Assembly: GCA_017450005.1 (NCBI GenBank) | Contig: JAFSYM010000036.1 | Location: 1 to 64,000 of the forward strand | Source of the DNA: Clostridia bacterium | GTDB taxonomy: Bacteria; Bacillota; Clostridia; Oscillospirales; Acutalibacteraceae | Length of the DNA: 64,000 nucleotides | Reading direction: 5' to 3' | In this document: piece after piece, positions 8,674 to 18,286 of the stretch | Layout: every line of letters begins with the position of its first letter | How positions within the stretch are numbered: position 1 is the stretch's first letter | Made by a program: the position numbers and the translations under genes | The notes under the pieces: generated by a model | What the model was told of the DNA's origin: nothing | The model's input: only the letters and a program-made list of their open reading frames with translations | The model's database searches: none

Positions 8674-9650
8674 AAAAAACCGTACGCACCGTTCTCTCGC
8701 TTGTGCTGTGTGTGAGCATTGCGCTTGCGTCCTCCGCCGTGTTCTTCCGGCCGCAGGCGCAGGCGCTCGACAAGGCCGAGCTGACCGACAAACTGGAAAC
8801 CGTGTTCGACAAGTTCGTCAACATCATGATAGACGTGATCCATCGCGGGCTGGTCGTGCTGCGCTATCCGTGGAACCCGAAGACAGACCGCACTGTGGAC
8901 ATGTCTAAATTCACGCTTGTGTTCGAGGATGAATTCGACGGCGACGAAATCGACATGCGCGTCTGGACGCACTACCGCCAGGGCGTGCGCAAGGGCGGCT
9001 ACTGGGACAAGGATCAGGCGTTCCTGCGCGACGGTACGCTCGTGATCCGCAGTGAGTACAAGCAGGACGGCAAATACGGCGCCGGCTTCTACACCGACCG
9101 GATCGACACCCGCCGCAAGTATGAGCAGACCTACGGCTACTTCGAGTGCCGCTGCATCCTGCCCGCTGCCGAGGGTCTGTGGTCGTCGTTCTGGCTGTCC
9201 TCGGAGAATATCAAGGACGGCACACCCGGCAAGCAGGGCACGGAGATCGACGTGTTTGAGTCGCCGCTGTTCTACCGCGGCCGTCTGGGACTCATCAACA
9301 ATCTTGTCACGTCCAACCTGCACTACGGCGGGTATGAGCTCGGCCACCGCTACAGGAATGTGACGATCACGCGCGTGAACAACCCCTACGCCGAATTCAA
9401 CACCTACGGCGTCGAGTGGAATCCGGACGGCTACATTTTCTACGTCAACGGCCGCGAGACCGGCCGCAGCAGCTTCGGCGGCGTGTCCGAGGTGCCGGAG
9501 TATATGCAGCTTTCGACAGAGTTCGACGGCGTCGACGGCAAGCCGTTCCACGGCTGGTCCGGCATTGCCAAGCCGGACGCAAAGGATCTGCCGGCGGAGT
9601 TTATCGTGGATTACGTGCGCGCCTATCAGTACAGCGATCTGACTGAATAA
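8670..9650 (+). CDS. Secreted glycoside hydrolase family 16 (endo-beta-glucanase-like)
   Basis: A 326-residue protein with a signal peptide (residues 1-32, ending QAQA). The GH16 domain runs from about residue 80 to the end (FTLVFEDEFDG opening). The catalytic signature EIDVFE gives Glu192 as nucleophile, Asp194, and Glu197 as acid/base. GH16 enzymes cleave beta-1,3 and beta-1,4 glucans, laminarin, agar or carrageenan; specificity cannot be read here. It overlaps the GDPD stop codon and lies 11 bases before the LCAT-like gene, so all three are one transcript. GDPD, glucanase and lipase together suggest a polymer- and lipid-digesting set. Confidence 0.93.
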   Translation: MKKTVRTVLSLVLCVSIALASSAVFFRPQAQALDKAELTDKLETVFDKFVNIMIDVIHRGLVVLRYPWNPKTDRTVDMSKFTLVFEDEFDGDEIDMRVWTHYRQGVRKGGYWDKDQAFLRDGTLVIRSEYKQDGKYGAGFYTDRIDTRRKYEQTYGYFECRCILPAAEGLWSSFWLSSENIKDGTPGKQGTEIDVFESPLFYRGRLGLINNLVTSNLHYGGYELGHRYRNVTITRVNNPYAEFNTYGVEWNPDGYIFYVNGRETGRSSFGGVSEVPEYMQLSTEFDGVDGKPFHGWSGIAKPDAKDLPAEFIVDYVRAYQYSDLTE

Positions 9651-9661
9651 GAGGAATCACC

Positions 9662-11554
9662 ATGAGAACAAGAGGAAAGAGACTGCTCTCGCTCCTGCTT
9701 TGTCTGCTGCTGCTCACGGCGGCGCTGCCGCTGACCTGTGCCGCTGCGTCTCGTCCGATCGTGTTTGTGGCGGGCTACACCAGCTCACGGCTGGTTCTCG
9801 ACCGCGGCACGCCGCAGGAAAGGCGCGTCTGGAAACAGAATATCGGCGATAAAGTCATCGACGCGATCAAGGCGGAATTGCCGCGCATCGCGTTCGACGC
9901 CTCGGCCGCGGCGGTCGGCATCTATGACGCGCTGTTCGACCGGCTCGAACCGTATGTAAACGAGATTCTCGAACCGCTGCGCATGAATGACGACGGCAGT
10001 TCAAAATATCCTGTCGAAGTATATCCGCACTCCGTGCGAGACACGCGCCTTGACCGCCTGCGCGCGATCGGCTACTATCCCGATCACGACTCGCTGCAGA
10101 TGCTCGGCAAAGCCGCCGGCGAAAAGAACGTCTACTGCTGCACGCTCGACTGGCGGCTGGGGCAGGCGGACAACGCCGCGGTGCTGGATGCGTATATCCG
10201 CGACGTACTGCGCGAAACCGGTGCGACGAAAGTTGACCTGTCCGGCGTGAGCTACGGCGGACAGGTTGCTGCAAGCTATCTGTCGATCTACGGTGCGTCG
10301 CAGGTCGGCCGCGTTGTGCTGCAGTGTCCCGCGATCGGCGGCAGCTCGATTGTGCCGCAGCTTCTGTCCGGGCAAAAAATCTTCCTCGCGTGGGAGGATT
10401 TTGCACGGCTGTACGGCGCGTTCGCCAAGGATGAGCGCGACTTCGCATCGCTCGCCGCAGCGGTCAGTCCCTCGTTCCTGTCGCATTTTCTGCGTGCGTT
10501 TGTCGACCGGTACTTTATCGACTTCTTCAAGAATTTCGGCAGTGTCTGGGATCTTGTCCCGGCGCAGGATTACGAAGCGCTGCGCGAGCGGCTGCTGCGT
10601 GACGGCACGCACGACGCGCTGATCGAAAAAAGCGACCGCTACCACAACGAAATCTATCCGCGCATGCGCGAAACGCTGCGGCAGATTCGCCTGCAGGGGA
10701 CGCCCGTCTCCATTGTCGCCGGCTACGGTACGGCGCTGGCCGTGGACAACGGCTGCCATTCCGACGGTGTGATCGACGTCGCGTCCATGACGGGCGCTGC
10801 CTGCGCGCCGCTGGGTAAAACGCTGCCGGATACGCAAAGCCCGACCATCTCGCCGGACGGTGCAATCGACGCGGCGGACGGGTATCTGCCGCAGAGCACA
10901 TGGTACGTCGACGGCCTGCTGCACAGCATGGGCGCAAATGAGGAGAAGGTCAGCCGTCTGATGACGACGCTGCTGCTGACGGACGATCTGCCGGACGTGC
11001 ACGCGTCGACCGATTATCCGCAGTTTCTTTCTTCGCGCAACGCCTGCCGGGGCGTGGTCTGCACATTCAGCGGCTGCGCGGAGGGATTCTGCACGCGGTA
11101 CTCGACCGCGCTTCAAATCACCAATCTGTCCGAATCGGACAGCATCACGGTCACGGATGTGACCTGCCGCGGCGCGAAACTGCGTTTCTCGTTCCGGCGC
11201 GGCGTCCGGCTGCAGCCCGGCGAGAGCATGGCTGCGGCTGTCAGCGGCGTTGTGCCCGAAGGGGATCTGGCCGCCCTGCGCGTGACGGTACGGTATGTGA
11301 CAAGCAGGGAAAAATATGACGCTCCGCACAGCCGCACGCAGCATTTCCGTTTCGCCGACGGCGGGACGCTTTCCGCCGTGCTGACGCAGGATGTGACGGA
11401 CGCGGACGAAATTGCCGACACACCCGCCGTGCGCACCGGAATTGTGCCGTTTCGCGCCGCCGCCGCATGCGTGCTGTATCAGCTCTGGGCAGTACTCCTG
11501 CTGCCGCTGCGCACACTGACAGCTATACGTCGTTCGATCCTTTTGCGCACATAA
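9662..11554 (+). CDS. Exported LCAT-like alpha/beta hydrolase
   Basis: A 630-residue protein with a signal peptide (residues 1-29). The opening RPIVFVAGYTSSRLVLDR and the nucleophile elbow SGVSYGGQ (Ser197) fit the lecithin:cholesterol acyltransferase-like lipase/acyltransferase superfamily. A beta-rich region follows from about residue 480 (TVTDVTCRGAKLRF). Near the C-terminus a hydrophobic stretch ending in Arg residues (VLYQLWAVLLLPLRTLTAIRRS) may be a membrane anchor. Asp and His triad partners cannot be assigned with certainty. It is the last gene of the GDPD-GH16 operon. Lipid ester hydrolysis or acyl transfer at the cell surface is likely; the substrate is unknown. Confidence 0.78.
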   Translation: MRTRGKRLLSLLLCLLLLTAALPLTCAAASRPIVFVAGYTSSRLVLDRGTPQERRVWKQNIGDKVIDAIKAELPRIAFDASAAAVGIYDALFDRLEPYVNEILEPLRMNDDGSSKYPVEVYPHSVRDTRLDRLRAIGYYPDHDSLQMLGKAAGEKNVYCCTLDWRLGQADNAAVLDAYIRDVLRETGATKVDLSGVSYGGQVAASYLSIYGASQVGRVVLQCPAIGGSSIVPQLLSGQKIFLAWEDFARLYGAFAKDERDFASLAAAVSPSFLSHFLRAFVDRYFIDFFKNFGSVWDLVPAQDYEALRERLLRDGTHDALIEKSDRYHNEIYPRMRETLRQIRLQGTPVSIVAGYGTALAVDNGCHSDGVIDVASMTGAACAPLGKTLPDTQSPTISPDGAIDAADGYLPQSTWYVDGLLHSMGANEEKVSRLMTTLLLTDDLPDVHASTDYPQFLSSRNACRGVVCTFSGCAEGFCTRYSTALQITNLSESDSITVTDVTCRGAKLRFSFRRGVRLQPGESMAAAVSGVVPEGDLAALRVTVRYVTSREKYDAPHSRTQHFRFADGGTLSAVLTQDVTDADEIADTPAVRTGIVPFRAAAACVLYQLWAVLLLPLRTLTAIRRSILLRT

Positions 11555-11638
11555 CGCGGTACGGATCATACCCATCCGGGAGGTTGCCTGCCTCGCAATT
11601 TTTCCTTAAATTTTCAAATTCGTTATTGCAAAAAACAT

Positions 11639-11667
11639 TTGCATTTTTCTGAAAAAAAGTGTATAAT
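11639..11667 (+). promoter_or_regulatory. Promoter of the CarD-like gene
   Basis: TTGCAT (11639-11644), 17 bases, TATAAT (11662-11667). The predicted transcript starts near 11674, directly at the foot of a conserved hairpin. Confidence 0.85.
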
Positions 11668-11676
11668 ATCAGATGA

Positions 11677-11719
11677 AACGTGTAGCATGAACTGCGTAAA
11701 TCCAGTTTTGCCGCACGTT
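11677..11719 (+). promoter_or_regulatory. 5'-terminal hairpin leader, copy 1
   Basis: AACGTGTAGCATGAACTG (11677-11694) pairs with CAGTTTTGCCGCACGTT (11703-11719) with a few mismatches and one bulge around the loop CGTAAATC. The same loop and outer stem recur at 12351-12396. It starts at the predicted +1 of the mRNA, which suggests an RNA regulatory element; no known riboswitch class is recognised. Confidence 0.7.
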
Positions 11720-11751
11720 TTATTCTGAAATGCCGCAGGAGGGTGGACAGC

Positions 11752-12264
11752 ATGCAGAAACCGTTTGAAAAATCGCAGTATGTTTGTTACGGCGCGAACG
11801 GCGTTTGCCGGATCGAGGACATCTGCCCGATGCCGGGTATGCGCACACAGTCACTGTTCTATGTGCTCAAACCGATTGCCGACCGCAATTCCGTGTACTA
11901 CATACCCACCGACAACGAAAAGCTGACGTCCAAGATGCGCCTGCCGCTCACGCGCGAGCAAATCAACGAAACAATCGACTCGATCAAAAGCACCTCCTTG
12001 CGATGGATCGAAGACCGCAGCGAACGTATAGAGCAGTGCCGAAACGCATTGCGCGAGAGCGATATGCGCCGGATTCTGCTGTCTGTCGGGATGCTGTACC
12101 TGCACAAGCAGGAATTGATCGCCCAAGGCAAAAAGCTCGCCTCCTCGGACGAAGCAATGCTGCGTGAGGCGGAAAAGCTGACCGAAAATGAATTCGCCTT
12201 TGTCCTCGGACTGAACGCGGATGAGGTCGGTTCGTACATCCGCGCACGGCTGGGTTTGGAATAG
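11752..12264 (+). CDS. CarD/CdnL-like transcriptional regulator
   Basis: A 170-residue protein. The N-terminal RNA-polymerase-interacting CarD/TRCF Tudor-like domain is seen in QYVCYGANGVCRIEDI, FYVLKPIADRNSVYYIPTDN; a helical C-terminal half follows (LTREQINETIDSI ... GLNADEVGSYIRARL). CarD proteins bind the RNA polymerase beta subunit and modulate open-complex stability. ATG at 11752 is preferred over the in-frame GTG at 11743 because AGGAGGG ends at 11743. The mRNA begins with a hairpin shared with the next gene, a MATE exporter, suggesting common control. Confidence 0.88.
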   Translation: MQKPFEKSQYVCYGANGVCRIEDICPMPGMRTQSLFYVLKPIADRNSVYYIPTDNEKLTSKMRLPLTREQINETIDSIKSTSLRWIEDRSERIEQCRNALRESDMRRILLSVGMLYLHKQELIAQGKKLASSDEAMLREAEKLTENEFAFVLGLNADEVGSYIRARLGLE

Positions 12265-12315
12265 CCTGTATTTGCGCAATGCGCATCCCGAAACGGATTG
12301 CGGCGCAAAGGGCAA

Positions 12316-12344
12316 TTGACCTTTTTTACAAAAATGAATAAAGA
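12316..12344 (+). promoter_or_regulatory. Probable promoter of the MATE gene
   Basis: TTGACC (12316-12321), 17 bases, TAAAGA (12339-12344). The -10 is weak, but transcription would again begin at the base of the downstream hairpin, as in copy 1. Confidence 0.55.
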
Positions 12345-12350
12345 CAAATG

Positions 12351-12396
12351 AACGTGTGGCAAATTACTGCGTAAATCCAGTTGTTTACCGCACGTT
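12351..12396 (+). promoter_or_regulatory. 5'-terminal hairpin leader, copy 2
   Basis: AACGTGTGGCAAATTACTG (12351-12369) pairs with CAGTTGTTTACCGCACGTT (12378-12396), 19 positions with two mismatches, around loop CGTAAATC, identical to copy 1. A T-rich run (12395-12406) follows, so it could also act as a terminator/attenuator before the MATE gene. Confidence 0.72.
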
Positions 12397-12420
12397 TTAT
12401 TTTTTTAACGGAGGATGAAT

Positions 12421-13812
12421 ATGGAAACCCAAAACACCCGCTTTTTAGGAGAAGCCCCGGTCGGCAGAGTCATGCGCACATACGCGCTGCCCTGCATCAT
12501 TTCCCTGCTCGTCGGCGCACTGTATAACATCGTCGATCAGATTTTTATCGCAAACGCAGACTATCTCGGTTCTTACGGCAATGCAGCTAACACAGTTGTA
12601 TTCCCGCTGACTGTGATTGCGCTGGCGATCGCGGTGATGATCGGCGACGGTTGCTGCGCGTTTGTCAGCATCCGGCTTGGCGAGGGACAGCCGGAGCGCG
12701 CGCGCAGAAGTGTCGGCAATTCAATCCTGCTGTCTGCCGTCAGCGGAATCCTGCTGTGCATCGGCTATCTTGTATTTGCCGACGGGATCATTCGATTATT
12801 CGGCGGCACAGTCAACGCGGAAACCTTTCGGTACGCGAAAGAGTATTTCTTTTACATCACGCTCGGCATTCCGTTCTATATGTTCGGCCAGGCCATGAAC
12901 CCGATCATTCGCGCAGACGGAAGTCCCCGCTTCGCAATGGCGTCCACGCTGGCGGGCGCGCTCGTGAACATCGTTCTCGACCCGCTCTTTATCTTCACCT
13001 TCCGATGGGGTATGACGGGCGCAGCCGTTGCCACCGTATTGGGACAGATTGTAACGGCGCTGCTGGCGGTCTGGTATATTCTGCGCATGAAGCAGGTGAA
13101 ACCGGCATTGCGCGACTTCCTGCCGGATGCGGACATCTGCAAAAACACGCTGTCATTGGGTCTGACCAGTTTTCTCTCGCAGATTTCTCTGGTTGCAGCT
13201 ATGGCCGCAATCAACAACATGATCCGCCGATACGGCGCACTGGATGCCGTGTTCGGTCAGGCGCAGTACGCCCAGATCCCGATGGCCGTGGTCGGCATCG
13301 TGATGAAATTCTTCCAGATTGTCATTTCGGTGGTCGTGGGCATGGCGGCAGGATGCATTCCGGTTGTCGGGTACAATATGGGCGCAAAAGCGAAGCAGCG
13401 CGTTCGTGCGCTGCTGACAAGACTGCTGATCTGCGAGGCGGCGGTTGGTGCGGCTGCGCTGCTGATCGTAGAATTGTTTCCGAAGCAGTTGATCCGTATT
13501 TTCGGCGCAGCAAACGAAAGCATCTACTATACCGATTTCGCCGTTCATGCATTCCGCATCTATCTGTGCATGATAGTCTTTGCCTGCGTAAACAAAGCCT
13601 GTTTCATCTTTTTGCAGGCGATGGGCAAGCCCGTCGAATCCACCGCGCTGTCCATGATTCGGGAAGTCGTGTTCGGCGTTGGCTTTGCACTGCTGCTGCC
13701 GGCCTTCTTCGGGCTCGACGGCGTGCTGTACTCCATGCCGCTGTCGGATGCGTTCACATTCGTCATCGCGTCCTGCCTGCTGGTGAAAACATACAGAGCG
13801 TTTCAATCCTGA
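12421..13812 (+). CDS. MATE family multidrug/cation efflux transporter
   Basis: A 463-residue integral membrane protein with about twelve predicted helices in two related halves, e.g. NADYLGSYGNAANTVVFPLTVIALAIAVMIGDGCCAFVSIRLGEGQ and the MATE-typical NPIIRADGSPRFAMASTLAGALVNIVLDPLFIF. MATE proteins export drugs or metabolites using Na+ or H+ gradients. ATG at 12421 is chosen because the ATG at 12415 directly abuts GGAGG. The hairpin leader shared with the CarD-like gene is its most unusual feature. Confidence 0.95.
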   Translation: METQNTRFLGEAPVGRVMRTYALPCIISLLVGALYNIVDQIFIANADYLGSYGNAANTVVFPLTVIALAIAVMIGDGCCAFVSIRLGEGQPERARRSVGNSILLSAVSGILLCIGYLVFADGIIRLFGGTVNAETFRYAKEYFFYITLGIPFYMFGQAMNPIIRADGSPRFAMASTLAGALVNIVLDPLFIFTFRWGMTGAAVATVLGQIVTALLAVWYILRMKQVKPALRDFLPDADICKNTLSLGLTSFLSQISLVAAMAAINNMIRRYGALDAVFGQAQYAQIPMAVVGIVMKFFQIVISVVVGMAAGCIPVVGYNMGAKAKQRVRALLTRLLICEAAVGAAALLIVELFPKQLIRIFGAANESIYYTDFAVHAFRIYLCMIVFACVNKACFIFLQAMGKPVESTALSMIREVVFGVGFALLLPAFFGLDGVLYSMPLSDAFTFVIASCLLVKTYRAFQS

Positions 13813-13870
13813 CCAAAAAGCCGCAAAAAAGGCGCAGTCGCATTCAGCGAAAACGAAAAGAAAAAGCAAA

Positions 13871-13912
13871 AGAAGAGACTTGTTCAACACTGTATGGAGA
13901 ACAGTCTCTTCT
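13871..13912 (-). terminator. Rho-independent terminator of typA-ribF
   Basis: Arms agaagagacttgttc (13871-13885) and gagaacagtctcttct (13897-13912) form a long hairpin; on the minus strand it is followed by TTTTGCTTTTTC. On the plus strand no T-run follows. Confidence 0.8.
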
Positions 13913-13929
13913 CTTATCTGCTACAAATA

Positions 13930-14807
13930 TTAAGCGCCGCGATCCGGGAATGCTGCGGCGACGTCGTCGCGCACCTGGCGGAAAACCGCCTCGAGGCTGT
14001 CGAACCTGCGTTCCGGACGCACATAGCGCAGCAGCGATACGGTGATCCGCCGCCCGTAGAGCATCTCGCCACAGCCGAGGATGTGTGTTTCGCACCCGGG
14101 TGTGTCGTCCGGCAGCGTGGGGCGGATGCCGATGTTGGTGATCGAGTCGTACCAGATGCCGTCCACCTGCGTACGCGAAGCGTATACGCCGTATTTGGGC
14201 ACGACCAGACGTGCGGGAAGACGCTGGTTGATCGTCGGATAACCGAGTCTGCGGCCGTTCTCGTTGCCGTGCCGCACGGTTTCGGTAAATGTGAACGGGC
14301 GTGTGAGCAGTACGGCTGCCGCGTCCGGTTCGCCCTGTTCGAGCAGTGCACGGATACGCGTAGAGCTGACCGGCGCACCGGCGATTTCGACCGGATCGGC
14401 AACATGCACCGCAATGCCCTGCCGCGCGCACAGCGTGCGCAGGTCGTACGCGGTCGCTGCGGCGCCCTTGCCGAAACGGTAGTTGTAGCCGCAGGAAACG
14501 GCAGCCGCGTGCAGCGAATCGCACAAAACGTCGCGCACAAACTGTTCCGGCTCCAGATTGCAAATCTCGGTAAACGCTACTGTCTGCAACGCAAAGCCCA
14601 TCTCCCGCAGCAGCGCATCACGCATTTCGCATGTCATCAGCAGCGGCGGCGCCGCGCCGCGCAGCGCTTCGAGCGGGTGGCGGTCAAACAGCAGCGCCAC
14701 AGGCAAAAGCCCGTCCGAGCGGTCGGACAGGCATTTTTGCAGCACGCTGCGATGTCCCGCATGCAGGCCGTCGAAGCTGCCGAGTGCGACGGACGTTCTT
14801 TCTGCCA

Positions 14808-14808
<1 letters not shown>
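13930..14808 (-). CDS. ribF: Bifunctional riboflavin kinase / FAD synthetase
   Basis: A 292-residue two-domain enzyme. The N-terminal adenylyltransferase domain has VALGSFDGLHAGHRSVL with the nucleotide-binding G-x-H-x-G-H; SSTRIRALLEQGEPDAA marks its end. The C-terminal kinase domain has GRRLGYPTIN and LVVPKYGVYA. It converts riboflavin to FMN and FMN to FAD. The start codon overlaps the typA stop by one base (TAATG), so it is translationally coupled, and a terminator follows at 13871-13912. Confidence 0.96.
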
Positions 14809-16631
<1,823 letters not shown>

Positions 16632-16668
16632 AAAAGGTCTCACCTTTCGCTGTGGATTCTAAAACTTC

Positions 16669-16697
16669 ATGATAAAGCAAATGTCGGAAATAGTCAA
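16669..16697 (-). promoter_or_regulatory. Promoter of typA-ribF
   Basis: On the minus strand TTGACT (16692-16697), 17 bases, TATCAT (16669-16674). Confidence 0.85.
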
Positions 16698-16706
16698 TAG
16701 ATTTTG

Positions 16707-16735
16707 TTGAATTTACAAGGAGAATTTGCTATAAT
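16707..16735 (+). promoter_or_regulatory. Promoter of the 16758 alpha/beta hydrolase
   Basis: TTGAAT (16707-16712), 17 bases, TATAAT (16730-16735), back to back with the typA promoter. An in-frame TTG at 16704 lies inside this promoter and is not a start. Confidence 0.85.
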
Positions 16736-16757
16736 CCGATCAGACGGAGGCGATAAA

Positions 16758-17561
16758 ATGATCGTGTCAAAAGTGACGGCGGCATCGTTTGAAATGGGGT
16801 ATCTGCGATTCGGCAGCGGTACGCGAACGCTGGTGATCCTGCCGGGTCTGAGCGTGCAGAGCGTACTCCCCGCCGCAGAGCAGATCCGCAAGCAATACAG
16901 CGTATTCAGCACGGATTTCACGGTTTATCTGTTCGACCGGCGCGACAGTCTCCCGCCGGTCTATTCTCCGTATGCCATCGCGGACGACACGGCCGAAGCG
17001 ATGCGGACGCTCGGTCTGCGGAACGCGTGCGTGTTCGGCGTATCGCAGGGCGGTATGGCCGCTATGGCGCTGGCCGCAGCCTGCCCGGCGCTCGTGCAGC
17101 GGCTTGTACTCGGTTCGGCCGCCGCACGCACCGACGCGCACAGCGAAGCAGTGCTGCGCACATGGATCGCACTCGCCCGGCAAAAAGACGCTGCGGCGCT
17201 GTATCTCTCCTTCGTCGAGACGGTATTGCCGCCGGCGCTCTTTCAGGTAAACCGGGATGCGCTCTCCGCTGCCGCGCAATCCGTGACGGAGGGCGACCTT
17301 GCCCGGTTCATCACGCTGGCGGAAAGTTTGATCGGGTTTAATATTCTGGACAAGCTCGCTGATATTGTCTGTCCCGTTCTGGCTGTCGGCGACACGGACG
17401 ACCGGATCTTCGGCGCGGATGCATCACGCGAGATCGTGCGGCGTGTCGGCAATCAAACGGACAGCGAATGGTATATGTATCACGGATTCGGTCACGCGGC
17501 CTACGACGCTGCGCCCGACTATGTGCACAGACTGTATGCGTTCTTTACGCAGTCGCCGTAA
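16758..17561 (+). CDS. Alpha/beta-fold hydrolase, substrate unknown
   Basis: A 267-residue cytoplasmic protein with GVSQGGMAA (nucleophile Ser96), a late Asp in VGDTDDRIFG and a His in HGFGHAAYD, giving a complete catalytic triad. The overall layout is the single-domain alpha/beta hydrolase family that includes esterases and haloperoxidase-like enzymes. ACGGAGG precedes the ATG. It has its own promoter, is divergent from typA, and is followed by a repeat island, so context gives no clue to the substrate. Confidence 0.85.
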   Translation: MIVSKVTAASFEMGYLRFGSGTRTLVILPGLSVQSVLPAAEQIRKQYSVFSTDFTVYLFDRRDSLPPVYSPYAIADDTAEAMRTLGLRNACVFGVSQGGMAAMALAAACPALVQRLVLGSAAARTDAHSEAVLRTWIALARQKDAAALYLSFVETVLPPALFQVNRDALSAAAQSVTEGDLARFITLAESLIGFNILDKLADIVCPVLAVGDTDDRIFGADASREIVRRVGNQTDSEWYMYHGFGHAAYDAAPDYVHRLYAFFTQSP

Positions 17562-17579
17562 ATAAAAAAAGGTTCTTCA

Positions 17580-17999
17580 CGAAAAACCGTGCAAAAAGCT
17601 GACAAGAAGAGAATGTGTCATTGCTATGACAGATTCCACTCGATTGTACCCACAAGGTATGTAGGGCACGCATACATGCGTGCCGCGTCGCAGGGAACGT
17701 CCTTTTCGGCACGGATGTATCCGTGCCCTACACAGGGAAACCAACCGGCATCTACGGGAGATCGCCACGCTTAGTGTTGACCGGTCAGAAACATGGTCGT
17801 CTCACTCGCTTGGAGACTCCCCGCAGTGCGGGGAGATGTCACCGCAGGTGACAGAGGGGACGGCCTCCGTCAGAGGCGCTTCGTGATACTCCCTGTTTCT
17901 TCCTGCGCAGCCGCCTGCTGCATCCGCCACCGGCGGCGCAGGCATCTGCGCCTCGCGATGACACTTTGCTGGTATTTGTTGCACGGAAATCCGTGATGA
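17580..17999. repeat. Gene-free repeat island B
   Basis: No gene is supported. Modules include 'tagggcacgcatacatgcgtgcc', 'ctccccgcagtgcggggag' and 'cctgtttcttcctgcgcagcc'. Much of 17780-17950 is the reverse complement of 49560-49670 in island E, but here an extra module (about 17813-17875, including the crgcggg hairpin and 'gtcaccgcaggtgac') is inserted. It ends with a fragment 'cacggaaatccgtgatgag' related to the outer arm of the elements at 24199, 45705 and 58589. Confidence 0.75.
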
Positions 18000-18003
18000 G
18001 CTA

Positions 18004-18046
18004 TAAAAAAACGCCCGGAAGCCGCTCTGCGCGATTTCCGGGCAAA
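18004..18046 (-). terminator. Terminator of tRNA-Val
   Basis: On the minus strand GCCCGGAA ... TTCCGGGC pair and are followed by GTTTTTTT, directly downstream of the tRNA. Confidence 0.88.
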
Positions 18047-18049
18047 AAA

Positions 18050-18125
18050 TGGTGGACGTTACAAGACTCGAACTTGTGACCTTCCGCACGTCAAGCGGAT
18101 GCTCTTCCAGCTGAGCTAAACGTCC
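18050..18125 (-). tRNA. tRNA-Val (GAC)
   Basis: A 76-base cloverleaf on the minus strand. Acceptor GGACGTT pairs with AACGTCC; D-arm GCTC/GAGC; anticodon stem TCCGC/GCGGA with loop TTGACGT giving anticodon GAC (valine, GUC/GUU codons); T-arm ACAAG-TTCGAGT-CTTGT. The 3' CCA is encoded (18050-18052). It has its own promoter and terminator. Confidence 0.96.
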
Positions 18126-18150
18126 ACGTGCACTTGCAAGTGCATGAATT

Positions 18151-18179
18151 ATTATATACGATGTTTTTGCAAAATGCAA
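18151..18179 (-). promoter_or_regulatory. Promoter of tRNA-Val
   Basis: On the minus strand TTGCAT (18174-18179), 17 bases, TATAAT (18151-18156). A perfect 16-bp palindrome TGCACTTGCAAGTGCA (18129-18144) lies between promoter and tRNA. Confidence 0.85.
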
Positions 18180-18215
18180 GTCTTTTTTGAAAAAATTTTT
18201 ATAAATCCGTAAATC

Positions 18216-18244
18216 TTGCTTCCAGCCGGCAAATGTGGTATACT
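18216..18244 (+). promoter_or_regulatory. Promoter of the SpoIID-like gene
   Basis: TTGCTT (18216-18221), 17 bases, TATACT (18239-18244). Possibly also serves the LRR-TIR gene 45 bases beyond the SpoIID-like stop codon. Confidence 0.78.
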
Positions 18245-18286
18245 GATACTATGTAATTTTTATCGCACAGAAAGGAGGACGTCTGC

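Noticed and set aside
12351-12396. Assignment of the shared hairpin to a named riboswitch (e.g. guanidine classes before MATE genes)
   Set aside because: I could not match any consensus class from memory; naming one would be guesswork.
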